64,000 nt of DNA from Corylus avellana (GCF_901000735.1 NC_081544.1:18987358-19051357); one strand, 5' to 3'. Shown: positions 20,245 through 32,021, numbered from the stretch's first letter. Made by a program: numbers and translations. The notes: a model not told the origin generated them from the sequence alone.

Positions 20245-22404
20245 ATGGCGGGTTCGAGAAGGTGGTCAGTGGAATCCAAAGTTTTTGATTTGCTGATTAA
20301 GGGAGGGGCAGCAGGGGTGAGGTTTTTTGAAAGAAGTAATAGGAAGCAAAAATCCATTTTTTTGCACAAGGATGAGATAGTGTGGCTGGTGCGCATTGTG
20401 GAGGACCTGGTGGCAGTGGAAACTTCTGAGGTCTTCTAGGATCAATCTAGAGCAGGGTACCCACGGATAATTGCGCAGAAATGCTCCAATAGACATGGGC
20501 GTTTTTTGACGGTAGAAGAATTTGATGGAAGGCAAAGATGTGGATCGATTATTATCCCAGAAGGTCGCCATGGTCAAGGTTGGGATCGTTTTATCGTGGA
20601 AGTGCGTCTGGCAAAGTCTGCTCTTTGTGAAACCAGAAAGGCCAAGGAGGGAAATAAGGAGGAGGAGGGGGCGGGAAGGAGGAGTTACGCGGGGGTTTTG
20701 GGGTTGTCGTTGTAACCGGCAGAGGAATGCTTCAATTCTTATTCTGAGCCGATTGCCAGGGTGCCAAGGTGGTTGAAAATGGCCTCTGCAGAGAAGGACA
20801 AGCAAACCCAAGCTTCAGTCTTGCAAGCGGTGGGTGCGCAGAAGACTGATGTTCAGGTGAGGACAGGCAGTGGCCGTGTGGAGGGTTCTCAGATGACCCA
20901 TCATTCTGTCGTGGTGGGAACGAGCAACCCCAAGGAAGGGGGGATTGTGGGGGATGTCGGCTGGGTTCCGGCGAACTGCTCCCAACTTCAGGCGAGTAGA
21001 CTGTTTCCCCCGGCGAGGTGGTCAGTGTCGAATTTTGGTGCTGATCACGTGAAGGGATGGTTAGGGGATGGCTCCCACGATGAGCAGTCTTTCTTGCGTG
21101 TTAAAATGGAGCTCATTAATGTGAGGGAGATGCTTCGCAAGTTAAAAGGAGAAGTCGACGTGGGATTGGAAAAGTTGGATAAAGCTATTATATTTGCTGA
21201 GTGTCAGAGCTTTAGATCTTATATTGGTGGGGCTTGCGAATGTAGAGCGGCAAAAGGGGATAAAATGAAGGTCGGTGGGGGCCAGCCCAAGCAGTCTTAT
21301 GTGGGGCGGCCCAAGTGCGATTGTGGTAAGCCCAGTCAACCAATAAAGACTTATTTCAGAAAGAAGTACGCACGGCCCACCCAGGATGTTGGATTCGTTA
21401 ATGATCCTGGCAGCAAGGTGCAAGATTATTCTGACGAGGAGTTTGGGGCAAGGCCTTTGGAGAAAGGGGAAGGGTCGTGTGCAGGGCCGGTCGGTGCGTT
21501 GGACCTTCCGGCAGATGGTCCCGGTCCCATTGCTCAAGTGGGCGTCGCTGTGACTAGGTTGCTACCTTGCGCCAGGGATGATCTCGCAGTCCTTCCACCG
21601 TCGGGCGATGTTGCGGCTATGGCAGAGACGCCGACGAAGATAGTTTTGTCTGGAAAGGGGCCGACGAGGAAGTTTCCGCTGAGGGTTGGTGGTCCAGGAG
21701 AGGTTTCGACAAGGGGTTTCACTGTCCAGGTAAATCTGACAATGGGTGTTTGTGATTTTGTCTCGGATTCTTCGGTAAAGTCGCAGGTTGGCCCTCTTGT
21801 TTCTGAAGTTTCTCCTACTCCAGTAGTCGGTATCGCGGATTAGTGCCCTCCAACGAGTGGGCCGAGATTATCTGCCATGGGGATTTTGGGTAAGCAGCCT
21901 GGCAGTTGGGTGTCTCCGGTCATCTCAGGGTCTGTTGCCGGAGGTTATGTGGAGTCTGGGAGGGTAGAATCCCTGGGGTGTGGTCCGGTGGATCAATCTC
22001 TGGGTGGCTCTGAGTTAGGTACGCTGGGAAAGGAGTCGGGCCTTTGCACAATGCCGACAGTAAATTTGGGTGGAGACCTCACTGTAGAAGTGAATCCTTC
22101 TTCTCAGGAGTCTTTCGTCCCGAATTCTCTAGATGAGGAGAAGTTGGAGGTGCAAGAGAGGGCTTACATAATCAAGGCTTGTAAAGAAGTTGGCCTCTCT
22201 TGCGATGGAGAAGATAAGAAGCTTGAGGAGACCATTGGGGTTCTTATCGTTGACAACAAGGGCAATGAAATGGAAAGGGAAGAGATTACTCCTGCAGTTA
22301 AAAAAGGTAAGAGAGAGCTTAATAATCTACAGTCTTCTGTTAATCTTCTGGAGTTTTCTGCGAGGTACAGGAACAAGGGGAGGGCCAATCGAGTTAAATC
22401 ATGA
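20245..22404 (+). pseudogene. L1 ORF1, RNA-binding-type protein, three stops
   Basis: Starts MAGSRRWSVESK at the first ATG after a CT/G-rich leader. The N-terminal globular domain reads DQSRAGYPRIIAQKCSNRHG and LTVEEFDGRQRCGSIIIPEG, then a long low-complexity Gly/Pro/Ser region with KPSQPIKTYFRKK near 21330, and the C-terminal CKEVGLSCDGEDKK and GKRELNNLQSSVN. In-frame stops at 20437 (TAG where sister copies have Trp in FWDQSRAGY), 20713 and 21841. It ends TGA at 22402-22404, overlapping the ORF2 ATG. Confidence 0.82.
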
Positions 22405-25400
22405 AACTCAAGATTCTTTCTTGGAATGTGAGAGGTTTGAATGAGAGGGATAAGAGGTTGAAGGTTAGAAACTTGTTAAGAAGTTGGAAGGCTGATTTAG
22501 TTTGTTTTCAAGAGACGAAGATGGATTTTATTTCGTTTAGTTTAGCGAGGAGTTTATGGGGTTGCCCGTATGTGGAGTGGTGCTATGTCCCTTCTATTGG
22601 GGCTTCAGGTGGCATTTTGCTCATGTGGGATAAGAGGGTTGTTGAGAAGGTAGATGTTGTTTTGGGGCGTTATGTGGCGGCCAGTTCTTTCAAAAATGTC
22701 GAGGATGGTCTTACTTGGGCGTTCGCAGGGGTTTATGGGCCTAATAGAGTCACTTCCAGGCGTCTCCTTTGGGAGGAGCTGGCAAGGGTTTTGAGCTGTT
22801 GGGACATGCCGTGGTGTATTGGTGGGGATTTTAATGTCACTCTTTATCCAAGTGAAAGGTCGAGGGGCGCTTATTCTCGGTCTGCAATGAGGGATTTTGG
22901 AGAGTTCATTTCGGAGCAGGGTCTTGGTCTTGGTCTAGGCTTGACCGTTTTCTAGTTTCTCCGGATTGGGAAGTTCGTCATCCGGACTTGCGTCAAAAGA
23001 GGATGCTTCGGGTTTGCTTAGATCATGCTCCTATTATTTTGGATTGCAATTCTGCTCCGGGAGGTAAAAGACCTTTCCAATTTGAGAATATGTGGATCAA
23101 AGTGGAGGGTTTTGTGGATAAAGTGCGCAACTTCAAGGTACTCCGAGCTTTATCCTTTCTAAAAAGGTGCAAGCTCTTAAATGGTACATCAAGAGATGGA
23201 ATGCTCAAGAGTTTGGCAACGTGGGGGCTTGTATTAAGGCTCGTATGGATGATCTTAAAGCTCTTAATAGGGTGGAGGAAGAGAGAGGGTTATCCACTGA
23301 AGAGATTGAGAGGAAAAGGGTGCTTGCTAGAGAGTTAAAATCCTCCCTTCTCCTAGAAGAAATTAGTTGGAGGCAAAAATCTAGGATCCGTTGGTTGAAA
23401 GAGGGTGATAAGTGCACGAAATTCTTCTATCGGATTGCTAATGCCAATCGAAGGCAGAATTTTATTGAGTCTTTGAACATTGATGACACTACTACTTCTG
23501 ATCAAGAGGCTATTAGTAATCATATCACCCACTTTTATGAGTCGCTCTTCTCGGAGACTCTAAGTTGGAAACCGAGGTTGGATAATCTTCACTTTGACAT
23601 GTTGGATGTTGATGAGTCTTCTAGTCTGGAAGCTCCTTTCGAGGAAAGGGAGGTGTGAGAGGTGGTTAAAAAAATGGATAGGGACAAGGCTCCAGGTCCA
23701 GATGGTTTTTCCATGGCATTTTTCCAGGACTATTGGGATGTGATCAAACTGGACATTACGTATGTTTTTGCGGAGTTCTACGATCGAGGTAAATTTGAAA
23801 AAAGTCTTAATGCTACGTTTATTTCTATTATTCCTAAGTCTCATGGGGCTTCCGATCTGAAGGACTTTCGTCCAATCAGTATTGTGGGGGGGACCTATAA
23901 GATTATTGCCAAGGTGTTTTTTTGATAAGTAAGTAGCTGATTTTATTAAAAGCGTAAGGCGCCCCTAAGTACACTAGAAGTATACAAGGAGGATCACCTA
24001 ACTAGAAAGGGAAAAACATACAAGGAAGATTATTGCCAAGGTGTTAGCCAACAGAATGAGGAGAGTTATGGATCGGGTCATCTCCAATCTGCAGAATGCC
24101 TTCGTCAAAGTAAGACATATTTTGGATTCGGTTCTTATTGCCAATGAATGCTTGGACAGCCGAATCAGATCTAGGAATCCCAGCTTATTGTGTAGGTTGG
24201 ATATGGAAAAGGCTTATGATCATATGAACTGGAAGTTTTTACTTTACTTGTTAAGAAGGTGCAGGTTTGGTGAGAAATAGTGCTTATGGTTTGAGCATTG
24301 TATCTCGTCTGTGCGGTTCTCGGGTTTGATCAACGGTTCTTCCTTCGGCTTTTTCGAGAGCTCGCGTGGGATGAGACAAGGCGATCCTCTCTCGCCTTTT
24401 TTGTTCATCTTGGTCATGGAGGCTTTCAGCAGGATGATTAATGCTTCTATTAATAGGGGTTTCATCAATGATTTCTATGTGGGCGCCAGAGAGTTTGATC
24501 GGGTAAATGTTTCTCACCTCCTTTTTGCTGATGATACGCTAGTTTTTTGTGGGGCTGCTCCTGATCAAATTAGATTTATTAAAGCCCTTCTCTTTGGATT
24601 CGAAGATGTCTCTGGGTTAAAAGTAAATCGGGCCAAATCTGTTTTGGTCCCGGTTGGAGATGTGGTTAAGGCGGGTGAGTTGGCTAGTATTTTGGATTGT
24701 GGCACTAGTTCTCTACCTTTGAAGTATCTGGGTCTTCCGTTAGGGGCTTCGTTCAAGCTTTTGGCTATATGGGAAGACATGTTGGAGAAGATTGTTAGAA
24801 GGTTGGCTCCTTGGAAACATTCGTATTTGTCTAAGGGGGCTAGGCTCACTCTCATCAAGAGTACCTTATCCAATCTACCTACCTATCTCCTGTCTCTTTT
24901 TCCTATCTCTGCTTCTGTGACGGATCGCATTGAGAAGATTCAACGGGACTTTTTATGGGGTGGGCTTAATGATGAGCCTAAGTTCCACTTGGTCAGTTGG
25001 CATGAGGTATGCTATCCGATTTCTGAGGGTGGTCTAGGGATTCGGAGTTTGCGGCTATTCAATCAAGCTCTTTTGGGGAAATGGTTGTGGAGATTTGCAA
25101 ATGAGGAAGAAGCTTGGTGGAGAAGAATCGTGGTGGCAAAGTATGGGGTGTTTTGGGGAGGTTGGAGTTCTAAAGTTCCTCGTGGAACGCATGGGGTGGG
25201 GTTATGGAGATACATTTGTAGGGGTTGGAGGTCATTTCACTATCACATTATATTTGATCCTGGGTCGGGGTCGAAAGTCAAATTTTGGGATGATGTTTGG
25301 TGTGGTGAGATGCCCCTCAAGGATGCTTTTCCCGGTCTCTTCAATATTGCTAGCAACAAGGATGCTTCCATTGCAAATATCAGGGAGAGTTTAAATGGTA

Positions 25401-26046
25401 TGGTTTTTTGGAATGTTACCTTTACTCTCTTTTCTCGCTCTTGTATTCGCTCTCGATGAGTGGGGAAGGGGACGATCGGATGTGGTGCATTCCTTCTAGA
25501 AAAGGGAAGTTTGAGGTTCGCTCTTTTTACAAGAAGCTTGTCCTTAAAGAGCCCAACCTCTTTCCTTGGAAAAGTATTTGGCGCACCAAGACTCCTTCGA
25601 GAGTGGCGTTTTTTGCTTGGTCGGCCGCCCTTGGGAAATCTCTTACCTTGGATAATGTCTGGAAGAGAGGTATTGTTGTAATTAATCGATGTTATATGTG
25701 TGAATCGGAAGGGGAGTCGATGGATCATCTTTTTCTTCATTGTGGGGTTGCACGCACTTTGTGGGCTGTTATCTTCTCTCGCTTCAACTTGTATTGGGTT
25801 ATGCCTAGAAGCGTCAAGAAGATGTTCGCTAGCTGGTGGTCGAGCGGAAAATCCCGTAGCGTTGTGGTGTGGAAGATGGTTCCTCTATGTCTTTTATGGT
25901 GCCTTTGGAAGGAAAGGAATGCTAGAGGCCTAGTTCATTTCTTTTTGTACATGCTTTTCACTTGAACTGCAAGTTGGCTTGCTCCCTTAGTGATCAATTT
26001 TCCTGATTTTCTTTTTATATTTTCTTCTTCTTTCTCCTCTTCTTAG
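22401..26046 (+). pseudogene. L1 ORF2: endonuclease, reverse transcriptase, zf-RVT
   Basis: Starts MKLKILSWNVRGLNERDKR. Endonuclease motifs: FQETKMDF near 22510 and GGDFNVTLYPSER near 22825. A deletion with frameshift near 22925 removes the segment ahead of the SRLDRF-like motif. Reverse transcriptase: [17 protein letters not shown] near 23690, FRPISIVGGTYKI near 23870, MRQGDPLSPFLFILVMEAF near 24370, catalytic FADDTLVF near 24527, LKYLGLPLGASF near 24720. zf-RVT: CYMCESEGESMDHLFLHC near 25690. Stops at 23656, 24278 and 25963 each replace a Trp. A 107-bp insertion splits it at 23919. It cannot make a full protein. Confidence 0.88.
23919..24025 (-). mobile_element. Tail-only LINE insertion (107 bp) inside ORF2
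   Basis: A 20-bp duplication, AAGATTATTGCCAAGGTGTT (23899-23918 and 24026-24045), brackets the insert. The insert starts with T's and GATAAGTAA on the plus strand and contains GCGTAAGGCGCCCCTAAGTA and CACTAGAAGTATACAAGG. Read on the minus strand this is the 3' end of the LINE at 50.4-56.5 kb, whose tail has TACTCCTAGTGTACTTTGGG. So that LINE subfamily was active after the 20.1 kb LINE inserted. Confidence 0.88.
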
Positions 26047-26139
26047 TCGCTCTCTTGTATACTTCCTGTGTACTTGGGTTGCGCCCCTCTGTTCTCTTTA
26101 ATGCATCATTACTTATAAAAAAAAAAAAGAATATATATA

Positions 26140-26447
26140 CTATTTAGGTATTGATATTTAGTTATTTGCTTTTAGGAACATGTGAGACATGCTAAGGCAT
26201 GGTAAATCCTAGTGGTAGTGGTGCAGGAGTTTATGGTAAGTAGAATGTTTTTATAAACCATAACACGCCAAACTGCAAAGATTTTTTAAAATAAAATATG
26301 AATTTTTAAATAAAAATGTATTTGGGTGTATATACGTGTGCATATGTTATATTAGTATGAATTTCTAAAAGAAAGAACTTTTGAATAAATCATGCAAATA
26401 GTTAGTCAAGCTATATTTTGATAACGATGATGCATAACGTGATATTT
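26140..26447. other. MED23 intron sequence, no feature recognised
   Basis: AT-rich intron sequence between the full-length LINE and mini LTR element B. Nothing seen. Confidence 0.55.
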
Positions 26448-26452
26448 GATAT

Positions 26453-26626
26453 TGTTATAGTTTGTATGAATGGCTTAGACACAAAAGGTGGAGGCTATTA
26501 TATTATTCAACTTATTCAACTTATGTTAACCTAATACAAGCATCCTATTATATAGGATTAGGAAAATACCATAAAGACTAAACTACCCCCAAAACCCTAA
26601 TGACTCAAACCCTAACTCTTCTAACA
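26453..26626 (-). repeat. 3' LTR of mini element B
   Basis: 174 bp, TG...CA, preceded on the minus strand by the polypurine tract. Contains duplicated TATTCAACTTATTCAACTTA. Confidence 0.9.
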
Positions 26627-26838
26627 CTCCCCCTCAAGCTGGAGCAGATACATCATATGAATCCAGCTTGAAAGATACAAGCAAACGAAAAACAACTAGA
26701 AAAACATACTGTAACACTCCCCCTCAAGGTGGAACAGCTTGGAGTACACAATACTAAAATTCATACAAATAACAAGATAATTTAATGAAACTTCAAGGCC
26801 GGTTGAAAACTCATCGGAAAGTTCAACAACCAAGCTTT

Positions 26839-26938
26839 GATCGGATCTCGCCGCAAAACACCAAGGCCGGTCGGATACAACAATCACTTGATCGGGTCTC
26901 GCCGTAAAACACCAAGGCCGGTCGGATACATCAATCGC
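26839..26938. repeat. Internal 51-bp tandem repeat of mini element B
   Basis: Two units start at 26839 (GATCGGATCTCGCCG) and 26890 (GATCGGGTCTCGCCG), each followed by AAAACACCAAGGCCGGTCGG. Downstream, 27060-27200 carries looser GAACCGG repeats. These fill the region where gag would be in an autonomous element. Confidence 0.8.
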
Positions 26939-27832
26939 CAACAACCATCAACCACATTTCACATGAACAACCAACGAGTTTCACCGCAAAACAACATGAA
27001 CCAGGCTATAATGACACTTACAAGCCTCAAAACAAAGTGAACCAAACATGAAACTTGCTGAACCGGTATAGAAACACACTGAACCGGCTGTAAACGAGGC
27101 TGAACCGGTCTAAAACAGCAAGAACCAGACTGGAAACCCATGAACCGGCTTGAAACAACACTGAACTGGGCCTGGAATTTCTTGAACCGGTTTGAAAACC
27201 ACTAAACCAGGCCTGAACAGGTTTGAACAGTAATGCAGGCAGCCTTATTCTGGTTTTGAGACTGGGATATCCTTATTCCGGATAGGCGATAGGGAACACC
27301 AGTAACCAAACAGTGTCGTCTTCTCCAACAAACACGCTAGAAACCTACCGGTGACGACCAGAAACTTCGGAAAACCGCCGGGAATCACCACAACTGGCGG
27401 AAACACCTCAAAACACCACAGAGATTGTCGAAGAACTCAAAAAACACAATTAAATGCCACGAATACGCCGGAAACAAGCTGGAAATGATCGGACAGTGCC
27501 GGAAAACACCACAAACGGCTGCTGGAGACTTAGAAATTGCCAAAAATTTCCAGATCTTACTGGAAAACCACCAAGAGCCACAGAAAATACAAAATTTATA
27601 AAACTAGTACAAAGCACAGCTTTCACGGCAACTCTTTTTTTTTTTTTTTTTCTACAAACGACCATGGACAGCTTCTTTCAGGCACTGCCCGTGTGGGCAC
27701 TACGCCCACATGGGCGGTGCGGCCACCAGAAGAACACTCACTAACAACAGAACGAGAGATTCAACCAAAACAAAAAGAGTGGAAGAAAAAAAAAAACTAC
27801 AAACAAAAGAACCAAGGATCTAAAACCCTAAG

Positions 27833-27844
27833 GCTCTGATACCA
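27833..27844 (-). promoter_or_regulatory. Primer-binding site of mini element B (initiator tRNA-Met)
   Basis: On the minus strand, TGGTATCAGAGC directly follows the 5' LTR. It is complementary to the 3' end of plant initiator tRNA-Met and fixes the element's orientation. Confidence 0.9.
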
Positions 27845-28018
27845 TGTTATAGTTTGTATGAACGGCTTAGACACAAAAGGTGGAGGCTATTATATTATTC
27901 AACTTATTCAACTTATGTTAACCTAATACAAGCATCCTATTAAATAGGATTAGGGAAATACCATAAAGACTAAACTACCTCCAAAACCCTAATGACTCAA
28001 ACCCTAACTCTTCTAATA
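27845..28018 (-). repeat. 5' LTR of mini element B
   Basis: 174 bp, the right-hand copy. The final CA is CTAATA here rather than CTAACA, so the terminal dinucleotide has mutated on this side. Confidence 0.9.
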
Positions 28019-28023
28019 GATAT

Positions 28024-29423
28024 AATGGTGCCATTCTAAAATTTATGTGAAATTTTAGAAATGTGAATTGCATATATTGATCTGGAAAGGCATTGGTTTA
28101 TCAATATGACAAATGATAACTTTATGATGAAATAAGGAGTGTTTCAGAAAGTGGAAATTGGCACTTATGCATAATCTTCTGAATGATAAAGTTTATCTGT
28201 GAGCACTTTGATTATGACATGACAACTCCATGTAGCATAGTGAGAATTATAAGCTCAGTACGAAAGCTATCTTGGTATGTGAACATCGAGAGCTTGATCA
28301 CAAATTCTGCGGAAGCAACATGGCAATCAGTCATGGGTAAGTCCCTCACTATTATACAAGCAGTGAACCCATGGCTAGAGGCTCCAAAGAGTGCCGTGTT
28401 TTCTTACCCAAGAAGAGGTTTCAATCTCAATACGGCGACAGCACAACCCAGTTAGACGGAGTGAAAACATTTGACATCAAGTGTATGACATTGGGAGATA
28501 GTTTTTAATATATTCTGAATCATTGCATTATTTTTATTGCTCACAGTAAGAATGGATACTCGTGTTTAGAATTCATTTTCATGGTTATTGAATGCTACAA
28601 AATGTAATATTTCATATCTTATTGTTTTGAAAATTTAAGAATTGTTCTATTAAGTTATGTGCATAATTCTAAATGGTAAATGGCTCGACATCACTCCCGT
28701 AATTTATTATTTATACTTACTAAGGTCGCTCATTAGACTATATTTATACTCCTTTTTCAGAGATAACAAAGGCTAGCGAGATATTGCTTACCAGTTTAAG
28801 TATTTTGATGAAATGTTAGTTTTGGTAAAAATTGTATGTGGTTTAATTATGATGTATAGACTGAATTTATATTTTTGTTAACTTTTTTGGAGGTACATTA
28901 ATAATGTGATCATTAAGAAGTGACTGTTGTAATTATGGTGAATTGTAGTGGCCTACTTAGAATTTGTAGTACTAGGTTAAATGTCTTGTTTACAATTAAT
29001 CTGGTTGATACAAGAATTGTTGAATGGCTATTTGATGATTTATAGAACATATAAAAGAATATAGATGCCCTGGTTATACTGTGAGAATTTTTAAAGACAG
29101 ATACTTATGGAAGTGTTGAAAAGAAAAATATATGCTTTATGTACTGTTGTGCAATTGGGGCCTTACACAAGATATGGCTGTCACTTTATCATGCTAGAGG
29201 GTGCTTCTATAATGAATTTTTCCAAAGCTAGCATAAATAATACAATAATGGAGAAAGAATCTTAATTTCTAGGTTTTCTCCTCATGATTGCCACTTTCTC
29301 TCTCTTTCATCCTCATCCTCACCTTTCCACTTCTTTCAATACTGAACATAAATCAACTCATGCACATGACATTAAAGGGATCATTCACAACACAATAAAG
29401 AAATAAAGTTAAACAGTTCATAC
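28024..29423. other. MED23 intron sequence, no feature recognised
   Basis: AT-rich intron sequence up to the donor at 29423. A 90-codon plus-strand frame near 28183 has no recognisable motif and is treated as chance. Confidence 0.5.
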
Positions 29424-29549
29424 CACTATGCGCAAGGCATGGGGATCATCATCACGGTCAATAAGGGCTAGGAGCAAAATATCCAGGGGAAGCAATTCAT
29501 GGGTCCAAACAAAGAATGCAAGGTTTGCACAAGCGTTTAACAAAAGGTC
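29424..29549 (-). CDS. MED23: MED23 exon (126 nt)
   Basis: Acceptor TTTTCAG above 29549 and donor ATAGTG/GTATGA below 29424. The 42 codons read DLLLNACANLAFFVWTHELL, LDILLLALIDRDDDPHAL and end RIV. A donor three bases earlier (ATA/GTGG) is possible, but the GTATGA donor fits the conserved protein and the next exon better. A 13.4 kb intron follows. Confidence 0.88.
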
Positions 29550-29648
29550 CTGAAAATGAAAAGCTACATGAATTGAATGAACAGAACAGCTTAGTACGCA
29601 TTACTATAGATAGAAATTTAAAAGAAAACCTCAGCAGAAGCTGTAAAC

Positions 29649-29762
29649 CTGTATTGAATGTCCATGCTGAAGTTCCATCTGAATATGATGAAGTAGCACA
29701 TCCACCATTGTGTAAATATTAGATGTAACTGCTTCCGGGGAAAATTCCCTCAAGACACGGGC
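29649..29762 (-). CDS. MED23: MED23 exon (114 nt)
   Basis: Acceptor GATCAG above 29762 and donor ATACAG/GTTTAC below 29649. The 38 codons read ARVLREFSPEAV, NIYTMVDVLLHHIQMELQ and HGHSIQ. Short introns (156 and 99 bp) separate it from its neighbours. Confidence 0.9.
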
Positions 29763-29918
29763 CTGATCTCCATCAGGAGAAGAAATTATTATTGTTTAAG
29801 ATGTTGTACAACAATTTTTTGCAGAGGGGAGAAAGAAGGCTGCCAAGAAATGAAGTAGCAATGGCATAAATACTATTCAAATAACTTTTAAGGATAATGG
29901 GATAATGGGATAATGTAC

Positions 29919-30089
29919 CAAGTTTGCACTGTTTATGTTCTCTGGGTGCCCATTCATCAGTATCCAAGCACCAGCGCAAAGATAATTTCGGTGTTGGGGA
30001 AAACTATGACTGATGTACGTTGTAGCATACGTAGGATCAGCTGATGGTGAAAGGAGCTGTGTGCATTGGTTAATCACAGTGGTTTCTGC
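29919..30089 (-). CDS. MED23: MED23 exon (171 nt)
   Basis: Acceptor TTGTGCAG above 30089 and donor AACTTG/GTACAT below 29919. The 57 codons read AETTVINQCTQLLSPSADP, then HSFPQHRNYLCAGAW, and end ENINSANL, as in plant MED23. Phase 0 at both ends. Confidence 0.92.
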
Positions 30090-32003
30090 CTGCACAATAA
30101 GTGTACATTATGACACCGGCAGGATTCTCAAACTATTAAGAAGTACATAAATTTAAAATACAAAACCGAATAGATTCTTCAAATTTGTCCAGCAAGTTTA
30201 GGAGTTACGATGCTTTATAAGTATAGCAATTTGCATCTACAATAGTTTAAGGTCATAATGATTCACTGAAATGTCTATACTCGAGATTTCAAATGGAACT
30301 CCAAGGAGGTTAGTTTGACATTTTTCTCTGGTGTCACTAGTGTTCACATAAATAAATGATGGGAACCTGGGATGAATTTACTGAAGCAGTGTTTCACAAT
30401 AAAAAGTCAAGGAAAACAATAACATCAATTGATAAAGCTTATCATTGCCCTGTCTACTACCACCAACACCAAAACATCAAACTTTGAATTGGCAGTTTAG
30501 AGCAACTCAAATGACAGTTACAAGTTCTTTTTGGGCAAGTTATAGTTAATAGTACATGCATACCTATTTTTCTGTTTACTGATAACCAATTTATAAAAGT
30601 TTTCTAGTTTGGAAAACCTTCGTAAGGAGCATTAGACAACAATCAAACTACATAAAGCCATGTTCCCATTAAAATCCACGCATTTTCAGTCATAATCAAA
30701 GAGTTAATACAGCAGGAATTTCTGCAAATATGAATGATAAAGAGGAATTGAATGCATTGAGAGAGAGAGAGAGAGAGAGTCAAAAGCTATAAACATGAGG
30801 AAGTTGGATAGAAGAAAGACGAAGACTTGCATGTCAGAATACAATGATAAGAAGAACATAGATGCACAGCGAATACACTAGCCACATCTGTATGATAATC
30901 CAAAAATATTAGTCACAATTGAAACACCATATAATTTCTTTTATAGCTCAGTCTAACTTAGTACAACCAATGATCGGCTCAGCACATGCCATACAATGTA
31001 TTTATAATCTAATTTCAGGTATCCCAACCTACTCTACTTAAATCCCTACTTAAATCCCTGACATCCTCATTGAAATCCACATACCAATGCATTACCCTTG
31101 AGCCATATTGTACATCACTGACTATAATATCATTTATTTACCACTCAAAAACACATTACCCACACCTGCAATGTCCTAAAAATACTAGTCACAACTGAGA
31201 TTCCTCATAATCACTTATAGGCGGGGAAAAATATGAGGTACTTTATTGCTTAGACTGGCTTTTATGGAAGCTTTAACAATTTATGGACTAGTCATAGCCT
31301 TGACACTTTTATTTGCAAAATCCCTTTGTTTAGTCCAATAACAAAACATATTTTTTTTTAGTTTATTTCCTTGGATTTCTTGCTTTCGCATTTTTGAGTC
31401 ATATTAAAATTCACTTCTACAATTACTTATTTGTTGACACAATAACCTAAATTATGTATAATAGTCCTCACTTTTCTAGTTATACTGAATTTTTGGAGTT
31501 TTGTTCTTCTTTTTCTCACTTATAAGGAACTATCCTATATACATCCTTTGTAAATGAGATTGAATTTACTTATATAAAATAAATAAATCACCTAAATTGT
31601 GGAGGAATCACATGGACATCTGTTTGAGTCCCACATTGGTGGCATACTAGGTCAATCTCAACTATGTAAGTGTGGTAGTCAGCCTAAATCATGACTATTT
31701 CTTTTGAGATACCATGCGGATGCGCCTAACACATCACTAAATGGTGATACACCTCTTCTAGTGCATAGCTAGCAAAAGATGCGTTGCAACTTTTAATTAA
31801 TTATTTAATATTTTTACTCCTTACCCCTTCAACTTCCAATTCAAACAATTTTTACCTTAACTTTTTTCAAGAGACCGTTAATTCATCTCTTTGATAAATT
31901 AATTTTTGTTTAATAAATAACTGACAATTTTACTGTAGTTTTAAGGCATTAATTGTTCCTTTGTAAGGATGATATAAATCCTATTATGCATATAATAGTC
32001 TCA
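30090..32003. other. MED23 intron sequence with a GA microsatellite
   Basis: Start of the 9.2 kb intron. A GA repeat of about ten units lies at 30757-30778. A diffuse resemblance to a decayed LINE tail occurs near 31510-31590. No gene seen. Confidence 0.5.
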
Positions 32004-32021
32004 TACAAGTCAAGTGAGCTT

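Larger units (their letters stand above)
20117..26125 (+). mobile_element. Full-length L1-type LINE (6.0 kb)
   Basis: It has a short 5' UTR, ORF1 (20245-22404), ORF2 (22401-26046), a 3' UTR ending CCTGTGTACTTGGGTTGCGC and CATTACTTAT, and an A-tail. The target duplication is AAAGAATATATATA (20082-20095 and 26126-26139). ORF1 and ORF2 are damaged by a few stops, one or more frameshifts and a 107-bp LINE-tail insertion at 23919. It is antisense to MED23 inside the 13.4 kb intron. Confidence 0.9.
26453..28018 (-). mobile_element. Complete non-autonomous mini LTR retrotransposon B
   Basis: Two 174-bp LTRs, 26453-26626 and 27845-28018, both begin TGTTATAGTTTGTATGAA; the left ends CTAACA and the right CTAATA. 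A perfect 5-bp duplication, GATAT, flanks the element (26448-26452 and 28019-28023). On the minus strand TGGTATCAGAGC (27833-27844) is a perfect initiator-tRNA-Met primer-binding site. TTGAGGGGGAGTG next to 26626 is the polypurine tract; a second polypurine-like copy lies near 26720. The 1.2 kb interior has short repeats and no gag or pol. LTRs differ at only a few sites, so the insertion is fairly young. It is in MED23 sense orientation. Confidence 0.93.

Noticed and set aside
27454..27839. Open frames of about 100 codons on both strands inside mini LTR element B
   Set aside because: They differ between frames, contain poly-Phe or poly-Lys from a T run at 27634, and show no gag, pol or other domain.
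28183..28455. 90-codon plus-strand open frame in an intron
   Set aside because: No recognisable domain, ordinary AT-rich intron composition, no promoter or splice support.
29516..29722. 68-codon plus-strand open frame
   Set aside because: It is antisense to two MED23 exons; no independent motif.
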